This document shows positions 1-11,049 of a stretch of DNA of 64,000 nt, piece by piece. Source of the stretch: Erythroxylum novogranatense (lineage: Eukaryota > Streptophyta > Magnoliopsida > Malpighiales > Erythroxylaceae); contig CM057230.1 in NCBI GenBank assembly GCA_029891385.1, positions 51,625,414 to 51,689,413 of the forward strand, read 5' to 3'. How positions within the stretch are numbered: position 1 is the first letter of the stretch; the number at the start of each line of letters is the position of its first letter. Position numbers and translations under genes: made by a program. Under the pieces are notes generated by a model, which saw only the letters and a program-made list of their open reading frames with translations, did not search any database and was not told where the DNA came from.

Positions 1-3000
1 TGTTCTTATCTCTCTTTTGGAATTGATTATGTTATTCTATATTAATATTTTGGAATTTGCGTATGAATGATTTAGATATTAAGTAATATATTATTTATTT
101 ATAAACCTATTATCAAAATCTAAATTGCAATACTTAATCATTATACATCTGATTTACCTATGGTAAACTAATGGTCGAGCATCATTAAGGATAATATAGC
201 ATACGTTAAATGATCCAAGCTTATATGTTTGTTGCTTAGATTAATTTATTTTCCTATTGCGTAATGTGTTTGTCATACTAAATTTGTAGAGATTATTCTA
301 GATTGTCTGATAGCTAGACCTAATTAAAGCGTTTGTTTTAATTAGATATAATATAAGCAAAAACTGGTATTAATAGTGCTTGTTATTGATCTATGATTAA
401 TAGTTTCAAATAGAGGTAAAAGAATAATATAACGATTGATTATGCACATTCGTATAAAGGTCGAGATTGAGCTGCAAAATGGATTCAAAATCCATTAATT
501 AATTATAGCAATTTTGTGTTGTTTGTTTTGATTTGTCTTTATTTTTTAATCAATTTGAACCAACACCCCCTTTCCCCAACTTCTAAACATGGGTTTATTC
601 ATTAGAAAAACTAAACACACACTCTCTGTAGATACGATCCTTGCTCACTACTACTACAAATTTAGTTGTGCAGAGTTAGGTTTTATTTTCTAGGATGTTC
701 AAAGTGTATCCATTAGCTTTAGAAGCTTTGTTTAGATCTAGAATAAATAATGCCTTTTTGATTTCTAAGCTTATAAAGGGCTTATTGAGGAAATTTTCCT
801 TTTCTTTTATGATAATATGATGAATAAACTCTTTTAAATCCTACATAAAGAATAAAAGGTTTTTAACAGTGCCTAATGATTATTTAAAGAATTTAAAGGC
901 TATGTTTTTAAAGTCTTCTTGGTTAGAATGAAGTGGTTCCATCTATATCCTTAAAAAAATTGATTCTATTAATGTTTCCTTTGGATAATATTGCATTTGC
1001 TACTAGATTATAGTTTTTTTTCCTAAGCATGTAATTATAAATTATCACTCCTTTAATGTAACTTAATAGTGCAATTTTCTCCAACATCTTAAGTGCCTCG
1101 TAATTATGATTGAGTTTGAAAATTAGCAATGGTTTATTGAGTTTGAAAATTTGCAGAGGTTAGTATTAATTTCCCTCTACAAATGGACTTCAAGTATTCT
1201 TTAATATCTTTCATTATTTTGGAGCATTTGATTGCTTTATAACATACCACTATGATCCCAGGCCCTCTCCAAATAGCATCTTCAAAATTTGAAACTCTTA
1301 TAAAGTAGTAGTTGAATTTGAATGTAACTAAGATGGTTAAGGGTTATATCTATGTAGGAGCATAATTAAAATATGATGGACTGATAAATTGAGCTTTACT
1401 ACTATCAAAGGTAGTCATCTAACTGGAGTCTATAAAGTCTTTGTAAAGGTTTTCCTAAGGAACTACATGCCACCTTGTTTGTTATTTTAGGTGAAGTAAT
1501 GACCATATGGTTTAAAGTTAGATATTCCTCACTGGTCGGTGCATCTCCCAAAGTCTTCATTATCATAGTTTAACCAAGTTTCTAACCCTGTCCTTTATAT
1601 AATTAAAGTATGAAATTGAAGTTTCCTATAACTTGAGCTATCAACTTGTAGGTTTTCTATGTCCTCCCATTATGTTTTCCACTATGATGCCAAGTTGGAT
1701 GCAAAAATAAAAGTAATAACAATTTCTATTTTATGGGTGATCAAATTCACTTGGAAGTTCAGGAACTGGTCTAAGTAATGGCTATTGTTGTATAGTTAGA
1801 TATGGTTAAGGTTAAATCCAATCTTTTTCAAAAAAACTAAAGACCTTCTTAGATATGTTTAGTTTTTATTCTAGTCCATAAAATACTAATCAAAATATGC
1901 TTTCTCAAAAGCATGTGATTTTTAAGCACTTGATATTTATTGGAGCATTTCAAACCTTAATATTCCATTTTTGTTATAAAAATAACTGTGTAGCTAAGGG
2001 ATTATTTGCAATCTTTTCCTTAGGCTTTCTCCTTGGCTTCTTCTTACTATCAATAATTTATAGGGCCAAAGTCATAGGTTGATCATCAGATTCATTTTTT
2101 AATGCTAAATGTTAATGGTAAATCTTTGGTTATTGTGTAAGGTTTCGACCATCTAGTTTATCTCACTAGCAATTACCCCTAATTCTTACTTGTGCTTACC
2201 CATAGAATGTAATATATAGACATTAAACTCATAAGAAGAGGTATCATTATTGCAATTTTCAGTAGTCTTGGTTTGTTACAATTATTTTTTATTATGCTAA
2301 ATAATTGGCTTTAATATTTCCTTATTTGAAACAAAATAGGTTCTAGTTGTTGCATGTTTTGGATCACGTTCTATTCCCATTAGTTTATGATGTTCTCCTA
2401 GAACAAACTTGATGCATGTAGTTTCCAAATTTTAAGAGGCTAAGGATTAGAAGGATTTTATTGATAGCTAATAACTATTTCTATTTCTTCTAGTTCACCA
2501 TTTTATTCAACTTTATCTACTTTATTGTTTCCCGTAGCTCCTTATCCATTTTAACTTTTATGTAAATTCCTACATAATCTGACCTTTTCAATGTTTTAGT
2601 ATGCTCTTTTAGACATATAGGGCTACCTAATAAGCTTGCCACATAACTCAATTCTAAAGTAGACTAATATGTAAGTACTAAGTTATAAAATTGGCACAAA
2701 TATGAATATATCACGTCTTTTATTTAGTAAGTTCCAAACCAAGTCTCCTCTTTTAAATTATAATAGGCTTATCTTGTATATGCTAACGACCACCCTTATG
2801 ATCATGTTGGCCTCAATGTTGAACTTGAAAATGAACATGATTTCTTTATTAACATAGGTGTTTAGACTCACATTCTTGTAGTTGGTAAGAGCTTAAGTTT
2901 CAAATGTTCCAGTTCAAAAGGAGAAAACAATTTGACAAAAAGCTTATACAGGAGAAATATCACCTAAACTATAGTTAGTCACAAAAGAAAAATAAAAAGA

Positions 3001-3395
3001 AAGTTAAAAAAATCCAAACTAAGATTTTAAGTAAAATATTAATGTAAGAGTTAGGGTGAGGAAAGATATTTTTTTCTCTTATCAAAATTTACTTAACTAA
3101 GGTTCTTTGCCCTTACATTCTAGCGTCTACAAAAACAAAGTTTCTAAAATTTTTGTTATAAAATAACTTAAACTTGTAAAACATAAAAAATAATTTTATG
3201 ACAAAATTTTAGGTTATTATTAAACTCCCAACTAATCATATTATATGCTCTTATCTTTATCATTTAATGTTGGTTTTGGATTTTATTTTATTTATAATCT
3301 ATTTTCTTACCTCAAATTAAGGATGTTAAACATTTGAACATTTCAAATCTAATATTGACTTAATATTTGTTTGAATAAAGACCAAGGGACAGTGA
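1..3395. other. AT-rich decayed intergenic DNA
   Basis: This stretch is very AT-rich and has no convincing gene. The short open frames (for example 1897-2082 on +) have no recognisable domain and look like chance. The segment at about 540-700, a C-rich run followed by a TCTCTGTAGATACGATCC-like string, resembles the end of a gypsy LTR just before its primer binding site, but no partner LTR or PBS is visible. The rest is probably old transposon debris beyond recognition. Confidence 0.4.
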
Positions 3396-3397
3396 TC

Positions 3398-3890
3398 TTT
3401 TTTTTTTTGGTTCCAAATGATAAAATCATAACACTAAGCAACCATCCGAGGGAACGAAATCCCAGCTACATCCTCTAAAATGCTACTAGAATAGCCCATA
3501 GGAGGTGATTGAAGAAAAAAAAGGCCAAGTTCAAAAGACTCTGCATAGTTGGCTTGCCAATCCGCAAGTTTGTTGCCTTCCTGAAAAATATGACGAATCT
3601 TGACTGTCCATTTGATGGCAATCTCTAGCCATCAAATGTTGAATTCCCACCACTAGAGAATTGTGCTCCTGCCACCTATGCTCCGATGTTGAAAGGATGT
3701 TGATGACAACCAATGAATCTATCTCCGATTCAACTTGCTTGTACCCAATATCCCAAGCAAGAAGCAATCCAGAAGACTTTGAAAAAGGGGTGTACACCAA
3801 AACTTCACACCTAAGAGTTTGGATGGCTTTTACCTTGTTGCCAGTCCCATTTTCAATGCATCTTGAAAACGGGTTCGGTTGGACTAATTA
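3398..3890 (-). pseudogene. 5'-truncated LINE remnant with RNase H-like C-terminus
   Basis: Read on the minus strand, 3800-3531 encodes a stretch with AWDIGYKQVESEIDS, the plant non-LTR RNase H (RVT_3) signature around its catalytic acidic residues. It is followed, after a frameshift near 3600, by an EGNKLADWQANYAE-type tail. A poly-T run at 3398-3408 on the + strand is the expected poly(A) tail of a minus-strand LINE 3' end. Upstream domains (reverse transcriptase, endonuclease) are absent, so this is a dead, 5'-truncated copy. No clear target-site duplication was found. It lies just upstream of the LBD pseudogene in the opposite orientation. Confidence 0.7.
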
Positions 3891-3894
3891 GATG

Positions 3895-4141
3895 GTCATT
3901 TTCTTTATCACCGTAGCTATAACTATTATAATTAATATTACTTAAATTATTTATATGAATAAAAAAAATAGTAACTCTTTTTTTTTTCCTGTTAGAAAAT
4001 CCTACTCGTATATGAGCTTCTTCTTCTCTCTTGCTTTGTCTCTTTCTCTCTGTGAAAGTGGTTTAGTGATTAGTGAAACATACTCACGGTATGAACTTTC
4101 ACCAATTGCGCTATTGAAAGTTGCTACAAATTCCCACGAAA
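3895..4141 (+). promoter_or_regulatory. Presumed 5' flank and leader of the LBD gene
   Basis: The 250 bases before the LBD start codon contain a CT-rich tract (about 4015-4055), common in plant 5' leaders, and an AT-rich segment around 3910-3960 that could hold a TATA element. No specific operator can be assigned. The assignment rests only on position directly upstream of the ATG at 4142. Confidence 0.35.
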
Positions 4142-4283
4142 ATGAGTTGTAATGCTTACAGAGTCCATCGCAAAGGTTGCAGCGACGATTGTACAATCAG
4201 ACCTTGCCTTCAGTGGATCAAATCCCCTAAATATCAGGCCAATGCCACCCTCTTCTTGACCAAGTTCTATGGCCATGTCGGTC
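4142..4283 (+). pseudogene. LBD class II transcription factor, exon 1 first part (interrupted)
   Basis: Starting at ATG 4142, the frame reads [20 protein letters not shown], then [20 protein letters not shown] and KFYGHVG. This is the N-terminus of the LATERAL ORGAN BOUNDARIES domain of class II LBD proteins, plant-specific nuclear DNA-binding regulators. The family's C-block is CX2CX6CX3C. Here the second cysteine is Tyr (residue 6) and the preceding Gly is Ala, so the zinc-finger-like block is damaged. The frame stops at 4283 because a Copia element is inserted with target duplication CGGTC (4279-4283 and 20944-20948). The coding sequence resumes in frame at 20949. The ATG is chosen because MSCN is the canonical start of this subfamily. 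Confidence 0.85.
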
Positions 4284-4334
4284 TCTAAAGGATTCTGCCT
4301 AATCATCTAAGTCCTTGGGCCAGACGACTTGCCC
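4284..4334 (+). repeat. Copia 5' LTR, left fragment
   Basis: These 51 bases match the first 51 bases of the 3' LTR at 20631 with about two differences. The LTR is cut after TGCCC by the solo LTR insertion and resumes at 15980. Confidence 0.9.
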
Positions 4335-4748
4335 TGTAACACCCCACTCTCACGTGACCCGAACTCGATATTATTGGTAATATCCGAGTCCGTGCCTCGC
4401 GAGGGTGGTGTACTACATCAGTCAGTAAAATTTGATATACAATTTTTTTTATTAAAATACATTCCATGTTAAAAGGAAGCAGTTTCAGTTATTACACATT
4501 CACGCGGAACAAGCAGTAAACAGTAGTAAATCTTTGCAGTTATAGGTATTACTATCATTTAGCAATACTTTACAAGAACCATGAAATACAAATGCAAATC
4601 AGTTTACAACGATTGCGGAATACAATTATGAGACACTATTGCAGACGTGAACTGATCCCGACCTCTATCCTTCACTTGTCTACAGTAGACATACTCTCGT
4701 ATCAAACGGGGTACTCTTCAAAGCCTGAAAAATAGATGCAAAATTTTG

Positions 4749-4796
4749 ATGAGTTTTTGCGAACTCAGTGAGGAACCATCATCGATGGTTCTCCCA
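4749..4796 (-). repeat. Conserved double stem-loop of family-A LTR (copy 1)
   Basis: Two adjacent inverted repeats lie here: a GAGTT-TTGCG-AACTC stem and an AACCATC-ATC-GATGGTT stem. The same pair occurs in the other three family-A LTRs at about 24163-24215, 48292-48346 and 58898-58946, with the spacing preserved. The conservation across diverged copies suggests a functional RNA or DNA structure near the LTR 3' end. Confidence 0.6.
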
Positions 4797-5375
4797 ATTC
4801 ATGCATCACATAAGCATATTACGAGAATCATACGATCCACAAGGCTAATGATAATACAATCATAGAATACTGATCCATGAGTCGACAAATATATAGAGCA
4901 AAAGCCATTTCAATATTCTGTCCAGTATGCAATGCACATGTAACTCTTTTTTTCAATTTTATTTCAGTGTTGTGACAGAGCGCGTAAACAGTAATCAGTG
5001 ATCAGTAGACGCATCTAGGGAGGATTATCTCCCTTCGAGCTCTAGGCTCGTTTCAGAATCAGTGGCGACTCGGTTCACAATTATCCTTTTTCAGTTTATG
5101 CATCTGTGTATGAATGCACATGCCCAATTGAACAGTCACTTAACAGTACTTAACATTATATAATTAACAAATCACAGTCCATCATTTACAATCAATCACA
5201 GTAAATCCAGTAATGGCAAACAGGTCAATTCAACAGTCCAGAATGCTCAATTAATAGTCCATAATAACAGTCCATATTACAGTATAGCACACAAGTCACA
5301 TTAACACATTCCTGATCCCACCATTATCCCCATATTAGACAAGTAATAATTGAGAAACTCATCTAGGTTACTCAC

Positions 5376-5442
5376 CTATCACTTCCAAGCTAATGCCAGG
5401 AAGTCTCTGCTACGTCGGTCGATCGACGCTCCAGTTGGGTCT
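5376..5442 (-). other. Exon-like segment in LTR leader (family A copy 1)
   Basis: On the minus strand this 67-base block is preceded by TATAG (acceptor-like) and followed by GTGAGTAACC (strong donor consensus). The same block recurs at 23307-23373, 49063-49125 and 59782-59847 with both splice signals intact, although the interior diverges. It is probably a small non-coding leader exon of the gypsy family. Splicing is inferred only from these signals. Confidence 0.5.
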
Positions 5443-5914
5443 CTATAAGAATCAGAGAAGAGAATGATCATTAACAGTCTAATCATTACTATGTAATAAG
5501 ACACATGTAGGTATATAATGCATGTTCATGATATTTCCGGCCCTAATCCCACTTTTTCCATCAGAAAAAAAATCCGTCTAAAAATTAGAAACCTAATGGC
5601 GCTGACGGTGCGCAATTCGAACCTCTATAGGTCCCCAATTAAATAAAACAGTGGTTAAGGACTCCGTTACCCGGACCCACGTCAATTTTCCATCCAAAAA
5701 CATTCCCAATTTCTCAGAAAATGAAATTAAATATTCTATGAATCCGATGCCTCAAGAATCAGGTCAATCGGATGTCGGACGGAAAAGTTATATATATACC
5801 ATTTTTTACAGAGTCTATCTTATAGAGTACGAGGGTAAGGAGTAAGGTAGGTATATCCATGCCACGGTGTACGGTGTCTGTATGCGGTGTATGCGGGTCT
5901 TGCCCGCATGCAGT

Positions 5915-6244
5915 TTAATCGAATCCAGGTGGTGTTCCAGGTGGTCCAAATGGTTCTCCATTTTCTTCTAGGTCAAGAAGTGTGAAATCTATGAGAGTTT
6001 TAGTCTCATATCGACAGTTCCTGATATATTCTAATATCTGAAGTTGCTTTGTCATGAAATACATGATAGCTTTCAAATCTGGCCTTCTTATTTCTCTATT
6101 GTTTTCAAGTTCAGCAGCATATTGTAATCTGATTTCATTTATCAAATGGTTAATACTATCTTTTGATCCTAAATCTAACCGAACTAAGTGTTCTCCATAT
6201 GCTTCAACGTCCATTGGTGGGTTTAAGAAATTTCTTACATCCAT
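5915..6244 (-). pseudogene. Pararetroviral small first ORF (109 codons), function unknown
   Basis: This open frame of 109 codons starts with MDVRNFLNPPMDVEAYGEHL and ends in a proline/glycine-rich tail (GPPGTPPGF). It directly follows the viral leader segment (6250-6570) in viral orientation. A truncated second copy of its first 20-odd codons lies at about 13206-13274, downstream of the second leader copy. Its place before the capsid gene suggests the small 5' ORF of caulimovirids. No domain is recognised. It is open here, but nothing shows that it is expressed. Confidence 0.55.
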
Positions 6245-6570
6245 TCTATAGGCATCACAAACATGATATAGAGAAATAGGTCCAACACGCTTCCTTACCT
6301 AGTTTTTGGATTGACCAAAATATTGCGGGTCATACCATGAAGCTTTTCACGGCGTTTCATTGAACCTTAACCCTTGAACATAGGGTCAAGGTAACTCTTC
6401 TATAGTTCCTTCAAAGAATACTCAAGACACCTTGTTTCGTTTCCTACCTCAAGGCGTAAGAAAATAGGTAAAGGAGTTTGAAGGAGTATAGTCTAAGTGT
6501 TTGTGAGCTATAGAACGAATATAAGAAAAGGGAGTTTATTTATGATGCATGGGAAAGATTACAGAGAAAA
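6178..6570 (+). repeat. Pararetroviral terminal redundancy, left copy
   Basis: This segment matches about 13206-13590 in the same orientation, covering the first codons of the small ORF, the leader region and the string GAATATAAGAAAAGGGAG. It differs by scattered substitutions and small indels (for example around 6340-6370 and 6415-6440). The repeat spacing of about 7.03 kb defines one viral genome unit. Confidence 0.85.
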
Positions 6571-6738
6571 GTTTGAGGTTGTGTTTTGTCCCGTATCCCC
6601 CTCCACCTTCCTAAGAGTACATTATATAAGCAGGAAAAGTAAAATACTATGCTTGATATTTTTGCTATATTACAAAGATCAGTACATCGTTTTATTTATA
6701 CCGAACACGTAGGGCATCTGCTTTTTAGCTGACAGGCT

Positions 6739-6999
6739 TTAGTCACTGTCATCTTTAGGGGGGTTACTGTTATCCTTTACAGTTGGCTTTGTATCTTTTT
6801 TCTGTGTACATGCTGGACAAATATCTTTTTGATGTCTTCGAAACTGACAAATCTTTTGTTGAGCTGTGAAACTTGATTTGATTATGCCCGATTCGATGAG
6901 TTTCATCTTTGTGCATAGATAATTGTGGGTCACTCTTCGAGTAGTCTTTCGGGTGATATCATTCTTGAAGAATGTATCTTTTGTCCGCCATATGTCCAA
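6739..6999 (-). pseudogene. Pararetroviral 3' ORF fragment, C-terminal part
   Basis: An 86-codon minus-strand frame follows the 183-codon frame at 7570-7019. It has a cysteine pair (CPAC) and a charged, proline-rich end. It may be the C-terminal part of the same protein after a frameshift near 7010. The function cannot be assigned from the sequence. Confidence 0.4.
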
Positions 7000-7018
7000 A
7001 TCCTTCTTGAAACTAGCT

Positions 7019-7570
7019 TCATCCTCGGAGGACTATCCTTATTCCAATTGCTCTTCTGTAATGAATATCTTTTTCCTCAAATTTTATAAAATCTTTAGAT
7101 TTATTCTGGTTTACAGATATCGAAAAAGACTCTGCTTTTCCCAGCTGAATTAGATGATAAGCTGGGTATTTACCATCAGTATCAAAATCGGGTCCTGCAG
7201 ATAAGAATTTTAAAACCAAAATATCTGTTGGAGTTATAGTGGGATTATTGAGATAACAATTTCGAACCCCATCTTTTATCCACTGTGGCAGAAAGTTTAT
7301 TTCTGGAAAATTTGGAGAAGATAGATAGATCGAATTGAGGGCTCCAAAATCATACCAGTATCGAATTTCTTGTGGGTCTGATTCTTGTAAATAATTGATT
7401 CTTGGGTATATTCCCGAGAAATCAATATATCGGGTTTCATTATTTGAGAGATGAAATAAGTCTCTCATCATTTTTTGTTGCTGCTCCACATCTGGTGAGA
7501 TCATAGCTAATTCTTTTATTATCTGTGGGGTAGTAGAAGGTCCAGGGGAAAGATTGGGTCTTAAATCCAC
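7019..7570 (-). pseudogene. Pararetroviral ORF downstream of pol, possibly transactivator/inclusion-body class
   Basis: This 183-codon minus-strand frame lies downstream of the RNase H domain and before the leader, the place where several caulimovirid genera carry their transactivator/viroplasmin gene. The central part (IRYWYDFGALNSIYLSSP, then EINFLPQWIKDGVRNCYLNN) looks like a folded domain of that protein class, but I am not certain. A frameshift may separate it from 6999-6739. An alternative is a genus-specific ORF of unknown function. Confidence 0.45.
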
Positions 7571-7835
7571 CTTTTTTTCTTTAAGAAATGTCTCTCTGGG
7601 TGATTCCTTAGTTATCGGTGTATCGTGTTTATCGAAGATCCAAAGAACATATTCAAGAAGCTTGAGGCTTATATCTTCACGCTTTCAATATTTATCTGCA
7701 TGAGTTCACTTCCTCGCTTTAAAAGGCTTGAAACTTCTCGAGACATACCGGAAGATTAGCAATATCGATAAAATCTGAAATATTATCTTTGATATGACGA
7801 TCTCAAAATCCAATTTATGAACTTCTTTCAATATC

Positions 7836-8440
7836 TCAAGTTGAAGGTCTTCCATCCCGAGTAAGAAAGTCTGCTAAAATATTTTTGTCAGTTTTAACAA
7901 TTTCAATATCAAAAATATATTCAGAAAGCAAGGTTTGCCATCTAATTAATCTTTTATATTCAGGTCTGCTGGGCAAATTATTTTTAATAAAGGCCTTTAC
8001 CTGAGTATTATCAGTTCTTAACAAAAATCTTTTTGGAAGTAAAAAGTAATAGAATTTTTTACAACTTTTACTACAACAAGTAATTCTTTTTCATTTATAT
8101 GGTATCTTATTTCGGTATTTGTAAACATTCCTGAACAATATCTACAAATACTTTCTCCTATTTTTTCTGTATTATTATAATCTATTTTCTTTAATACTCC
8201 ACTCCAACATAGTTCAGAAGCATCAGTTTCTAATATTAAATCATCATTTTCATTTGGTAAATATAATTTGGGTAACGTCTAACATAAGTCTTTTATCTGC
8301 TTTTACTTGATTTTCTAACTCAAGTGTAAAACTAAATATCTTATCCTTTTAAGTAAATCTTGAAAAGGTTTTCTTAACTTTGCTAAATCTTTTATAAAAT
8401 CGAAGCATAAGTTAAAACTCCCAAAAACTTTGTACTGTTT
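7836..8440 (-). pseudogene. Pararetroviral RNase H domain, frameshifted
   Basis: The frame at 8024-7836 has LLRTDNTQVKAF, then RWQTLLSEYIFDIEIVKTD and a NILADFLTRDG tail, the C-terminal part of a caulimovirid/retroelement RNase H. Earlier RNase H blocks continue toward 8440 but are broken by stops. It follows the reverse transcriptase domain in the normal order. RNase H removes the RNA template during reverse transcription. This copy cannot make a complete enzyme. Confidence 0.75.
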
Positions 8441-8447
8441 TTATCAA

Positions 8448-9240
8448 TTAATTTATTAGGAATTGAGAAATTTTTTCTAAAATATGGTTTTGTAATTCTA
8501 TTCCTTGGCCATCTAGTTTCATACCTAAAAACTCTACATTATTTTGCAAAATCTTTGATTTCTTTTTTGATAATCCTAAACCATGTTTTATGCAAATATC
8601 AGCAAATTTATCTAACTCTTTTAAGTGAGAAGGCATATTTTGGGAGGCAACTAAAATATCATCAACATAAACATATATAAAATCATAATTCTTAAAAATA
8701 TTGTCCATTTTTCGTTGGAATATTTGGGGAGCATTTTTTAATCCAAAAGGCATAACAAGCCACTCATATTGACCTTGAGGAGTAGAAAGCGATAAAAGTA
8801 ATACTATCTGGATGCATTTTATCTCGCCAAAATCCACTTTTACAATCAAATTTTGAAAATATCTTTTGTTTCGGTTCTATTTATAAGAGTTTCTTTACGG
8901 GAAGAAAATATCCATCAAATCTTGTATTATCATTTAATTGTTTATAATTTATGACCATTCTAGCTTTTCCTCTAACTTGTTCTCGCATGTTTTACGACTA
9001 TAAATGCAGGGAACTATGAGGTGATTGGCTAGGTCTAATAAATTTAGCATCTAATAATTCTTTTATTTGTATTTGAAATTCCTTCGATCTTCCTCATTAT
9101 ATCTCATTGGTTTTACTCTTATAATTTTAGTTTTGTCTATCATTTCTAATTTAGCATATATCCGATTTTATCCCAAAATTGTAAAGGATTTTCAGTATAA
9201 CATCTTTCTAGTTTTGTTGTTACATTATCTATGGCTAAAT
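8448..9240 (-). pseudogene. Pararetroviral reverse transcriptase domain
   Basis: The 133-codon frame at 8849-8448 holds the RT palm: TPQGQYEWLVMPFGLKNAPQ followed by the catalytic YVDDIL box and FLGMKL. The combination of QGQYEW and GLKNAPQIFQ is characteristic of Caulimoviridae rather than gypsy RT. The upstream RT blocks (9240-8850) are recognisable but carry stops, so the enzyme is inactive. Confidence 0.85.
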
Positions 9241-9249
9241 CAAGTCGTC

Positions 9250-9730
9250 TTAATTCAATCTGTATTGTAATAAAGGCTTTGTTTTGGAAAATCGGTTTTC
9301 CAGATATCCTAAAGCACCACGTTTGAAATTTGGGGCGAGGATAAAGGAAATAGGAAATTGTTTAGCATAAGAATTTTTAAGTTTTTTAACTGTTATCAAA
9401 TGATGACAAGGTGTTTTAAAGAGTATCTGATTAGCAACTGTATCAAAGATTACTTTATGAAATAACTGCAAAAAATTATTTCCTAATAAAATATCAGTAC
9501 ACGTATTATAGAAATAAAAGGGTGGACATTTGATTAAGAAGGAACCTAATAAAATTATCGGTTTTTCTATTCCTTTATTAATTTCAATAATATTATTCGA
9601 TATATCTTTTCCTTTAATGTTAGGTAAATCTTTATGATAAGCTTGTGGATAACATTCAGGGTTACACAAACATGTTCCTGATCCACTATCAATAAAAGCA
9701 AAGAAAATATTTCGCTTTATATTCCTATAG
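9250..9730 (-). pseudogene. Second aspartic-protease-like domain of the pararetrovirus
   Basis: On the minus strand, a FAFIDSGSG motif (about 9700-9675) is followed by a frame ending with DILLGNNFLQLF, the paired D[ST]G and hydrophobic-LLGN signatures of a retroviral-type aspartic protease. It sits immediately before RT, the usual caulimovirid protease position. The frame at 9669-9250 is open for 139 codons. A different DTG domain lies just upstream (10226-9768), giving two protease-like modules in series. Confidence 0.65.
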
Positions 9731-9767
9731 GTTAAGCTTCATGGAATATATATGCTATAACGACTGG

Positions 9768-10226
9768 TCATTTAGGAATATAAATTAATTTTCCATTATA
9801 AGTTATCTTTAATCCATAAGAAGTAATCTGATAAGGTTTCACATTCTCCAGAAAGGTTATTCCTAACATTATCTCTAATGTGCTATTAAATCCTTCATTT
9901 TCTATTAATAATCTAATAGGTATGGTATCATGTCCAAATTTTATTAATGTCTCTATAGCTTCATCTATAGAATGTAATTCACCATTAAAATTTGTATATT
10001 GATGTAATTCATCTAATTTATATTTTGTAATTTCTTCGCATAATTTATGATTAATATAATTTCCATTAGCTCCAGTATCTATTAATATATTTATTGGAAC
10101 AAATGTTGTTCCATCATAATATTCTCCTTTTAATTTATAATTCTTTAAACTATCTTCTTTTGCTAAAATTAAGTTATTATTATTAAATCCATTCCAACTT
10201 AATTGTCGAGTTAAAGGAGGATTCAT
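9768..10226 (-). pseudogene. First aspartic-protease-like domain of the pararetrovirus
   Basis: This 152-codon open frame has ILIDTGANGNYINHKL near its middle (the catalytic DTG triad motif) and later LEIMLGITFLENVKPY, the second hydrophobic-G element of retropepsins. It lies between the movement-protein motif and the second protease-like domain (9730-9250). It could be a duplicated protease or a retropepsin-fold domain with another role. No clear frame links it to its neighbours. Confidence 0.65.
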
Positions 10227-10379
10227 AACTCGAGATTAGTAAAAGACAATCGAGGTGGTAGATTATTAGATAATATTAAAGGTTTATCTTGTAAATCTAA
10301 ATTTAATGGTCTGGATTCAATTTCTTCTATCTTGGGTAATGTAGGCATTTGTATCGACAAACTTCATTAAATAAATAAG

Positions 10380-10990
10380 GAAAATCTATAGTATCTTTTA
10401 CTTCAAAACAATCAATGATGTGTATTAGATATAGCATAATAAATTACATATGTTATCGAATAAGGTCTATTTTGTTGTTTAAAGAAATCTTTCCTTTTAA
10501 AGTCTTGTATTAGACTTAAAGTTTTATCAAAATCTTTATCTAGTATGTGATAAGAAATTCGTGGATAAATATTAAATTTTAATTTCCCATATTGTAGGTT
10601 TCTCTTAGGATTCCTAAATGTGCTTCTTCTCTATTTATTATTCGATTATCCATAATTGCTAATTCTATTGGTGTATCTAATCCTTCTTTAAAAGTAGATT
10701 TTATAATTATTTGTATGGCTCTATATGTATCCAACCAAGTGTATTTCTTATTTGGATTTAATTTTACGTAGTTTTTCCTGAATATCTCTTTTTGCTAAAA
10801 GAGGTATCATTACTTTATTAGAAGTAATAGCAACTTCTAAAACTCTTTCTTGAATATTTAATCCATAAAATAAATTATGTTTTCTTGGTTTTATACCTAA
10901 TCTTAAGTAAAGTACTAACTTTAAATCCTGAATAATTAGACAAAGAAAATTTTCATTTTGGATTTGTTTTAACTTTCTTTTGTCTATCAA
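10380..10990 (-). pseudogene. Pararetroviral movement-protein region, frameshifted
   Basis: Minus-strand translation around 10720-10600 gives AIQIIIKSTFKEGLDTPIEL followed by MDNRIINREEAHLG. This is the 30K-superfamily movement-protein core of caulimovirids, which helps virus pass through plasmodesmata. An 80-codon frame at 10990-10748 precedes it. The frame breaks near 10600 and again further on. It lies downstream of the capsid zinc knuckle, so the order is capsid then movement protein. Confidence 0.7.
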
Positions 10991-11049
10991 GATGTCCTGC
11001 CTATATTCTCCAGATTGTTCTATCGATTATCTATTATTGGTTCAATATG

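Noticed and set aside
1..3395. A tRNA or other small RNA gene in the first 3.4 kb
   Set aside because: No cloverleaf with A and B box could be recognised by reading. A tRNAscan run would be needed.
4002..4306. Minus-strand ORFs over the LBD exon
   Set aside because: The + strand frame gives a clear LOB domain. The minus frames are shadows.
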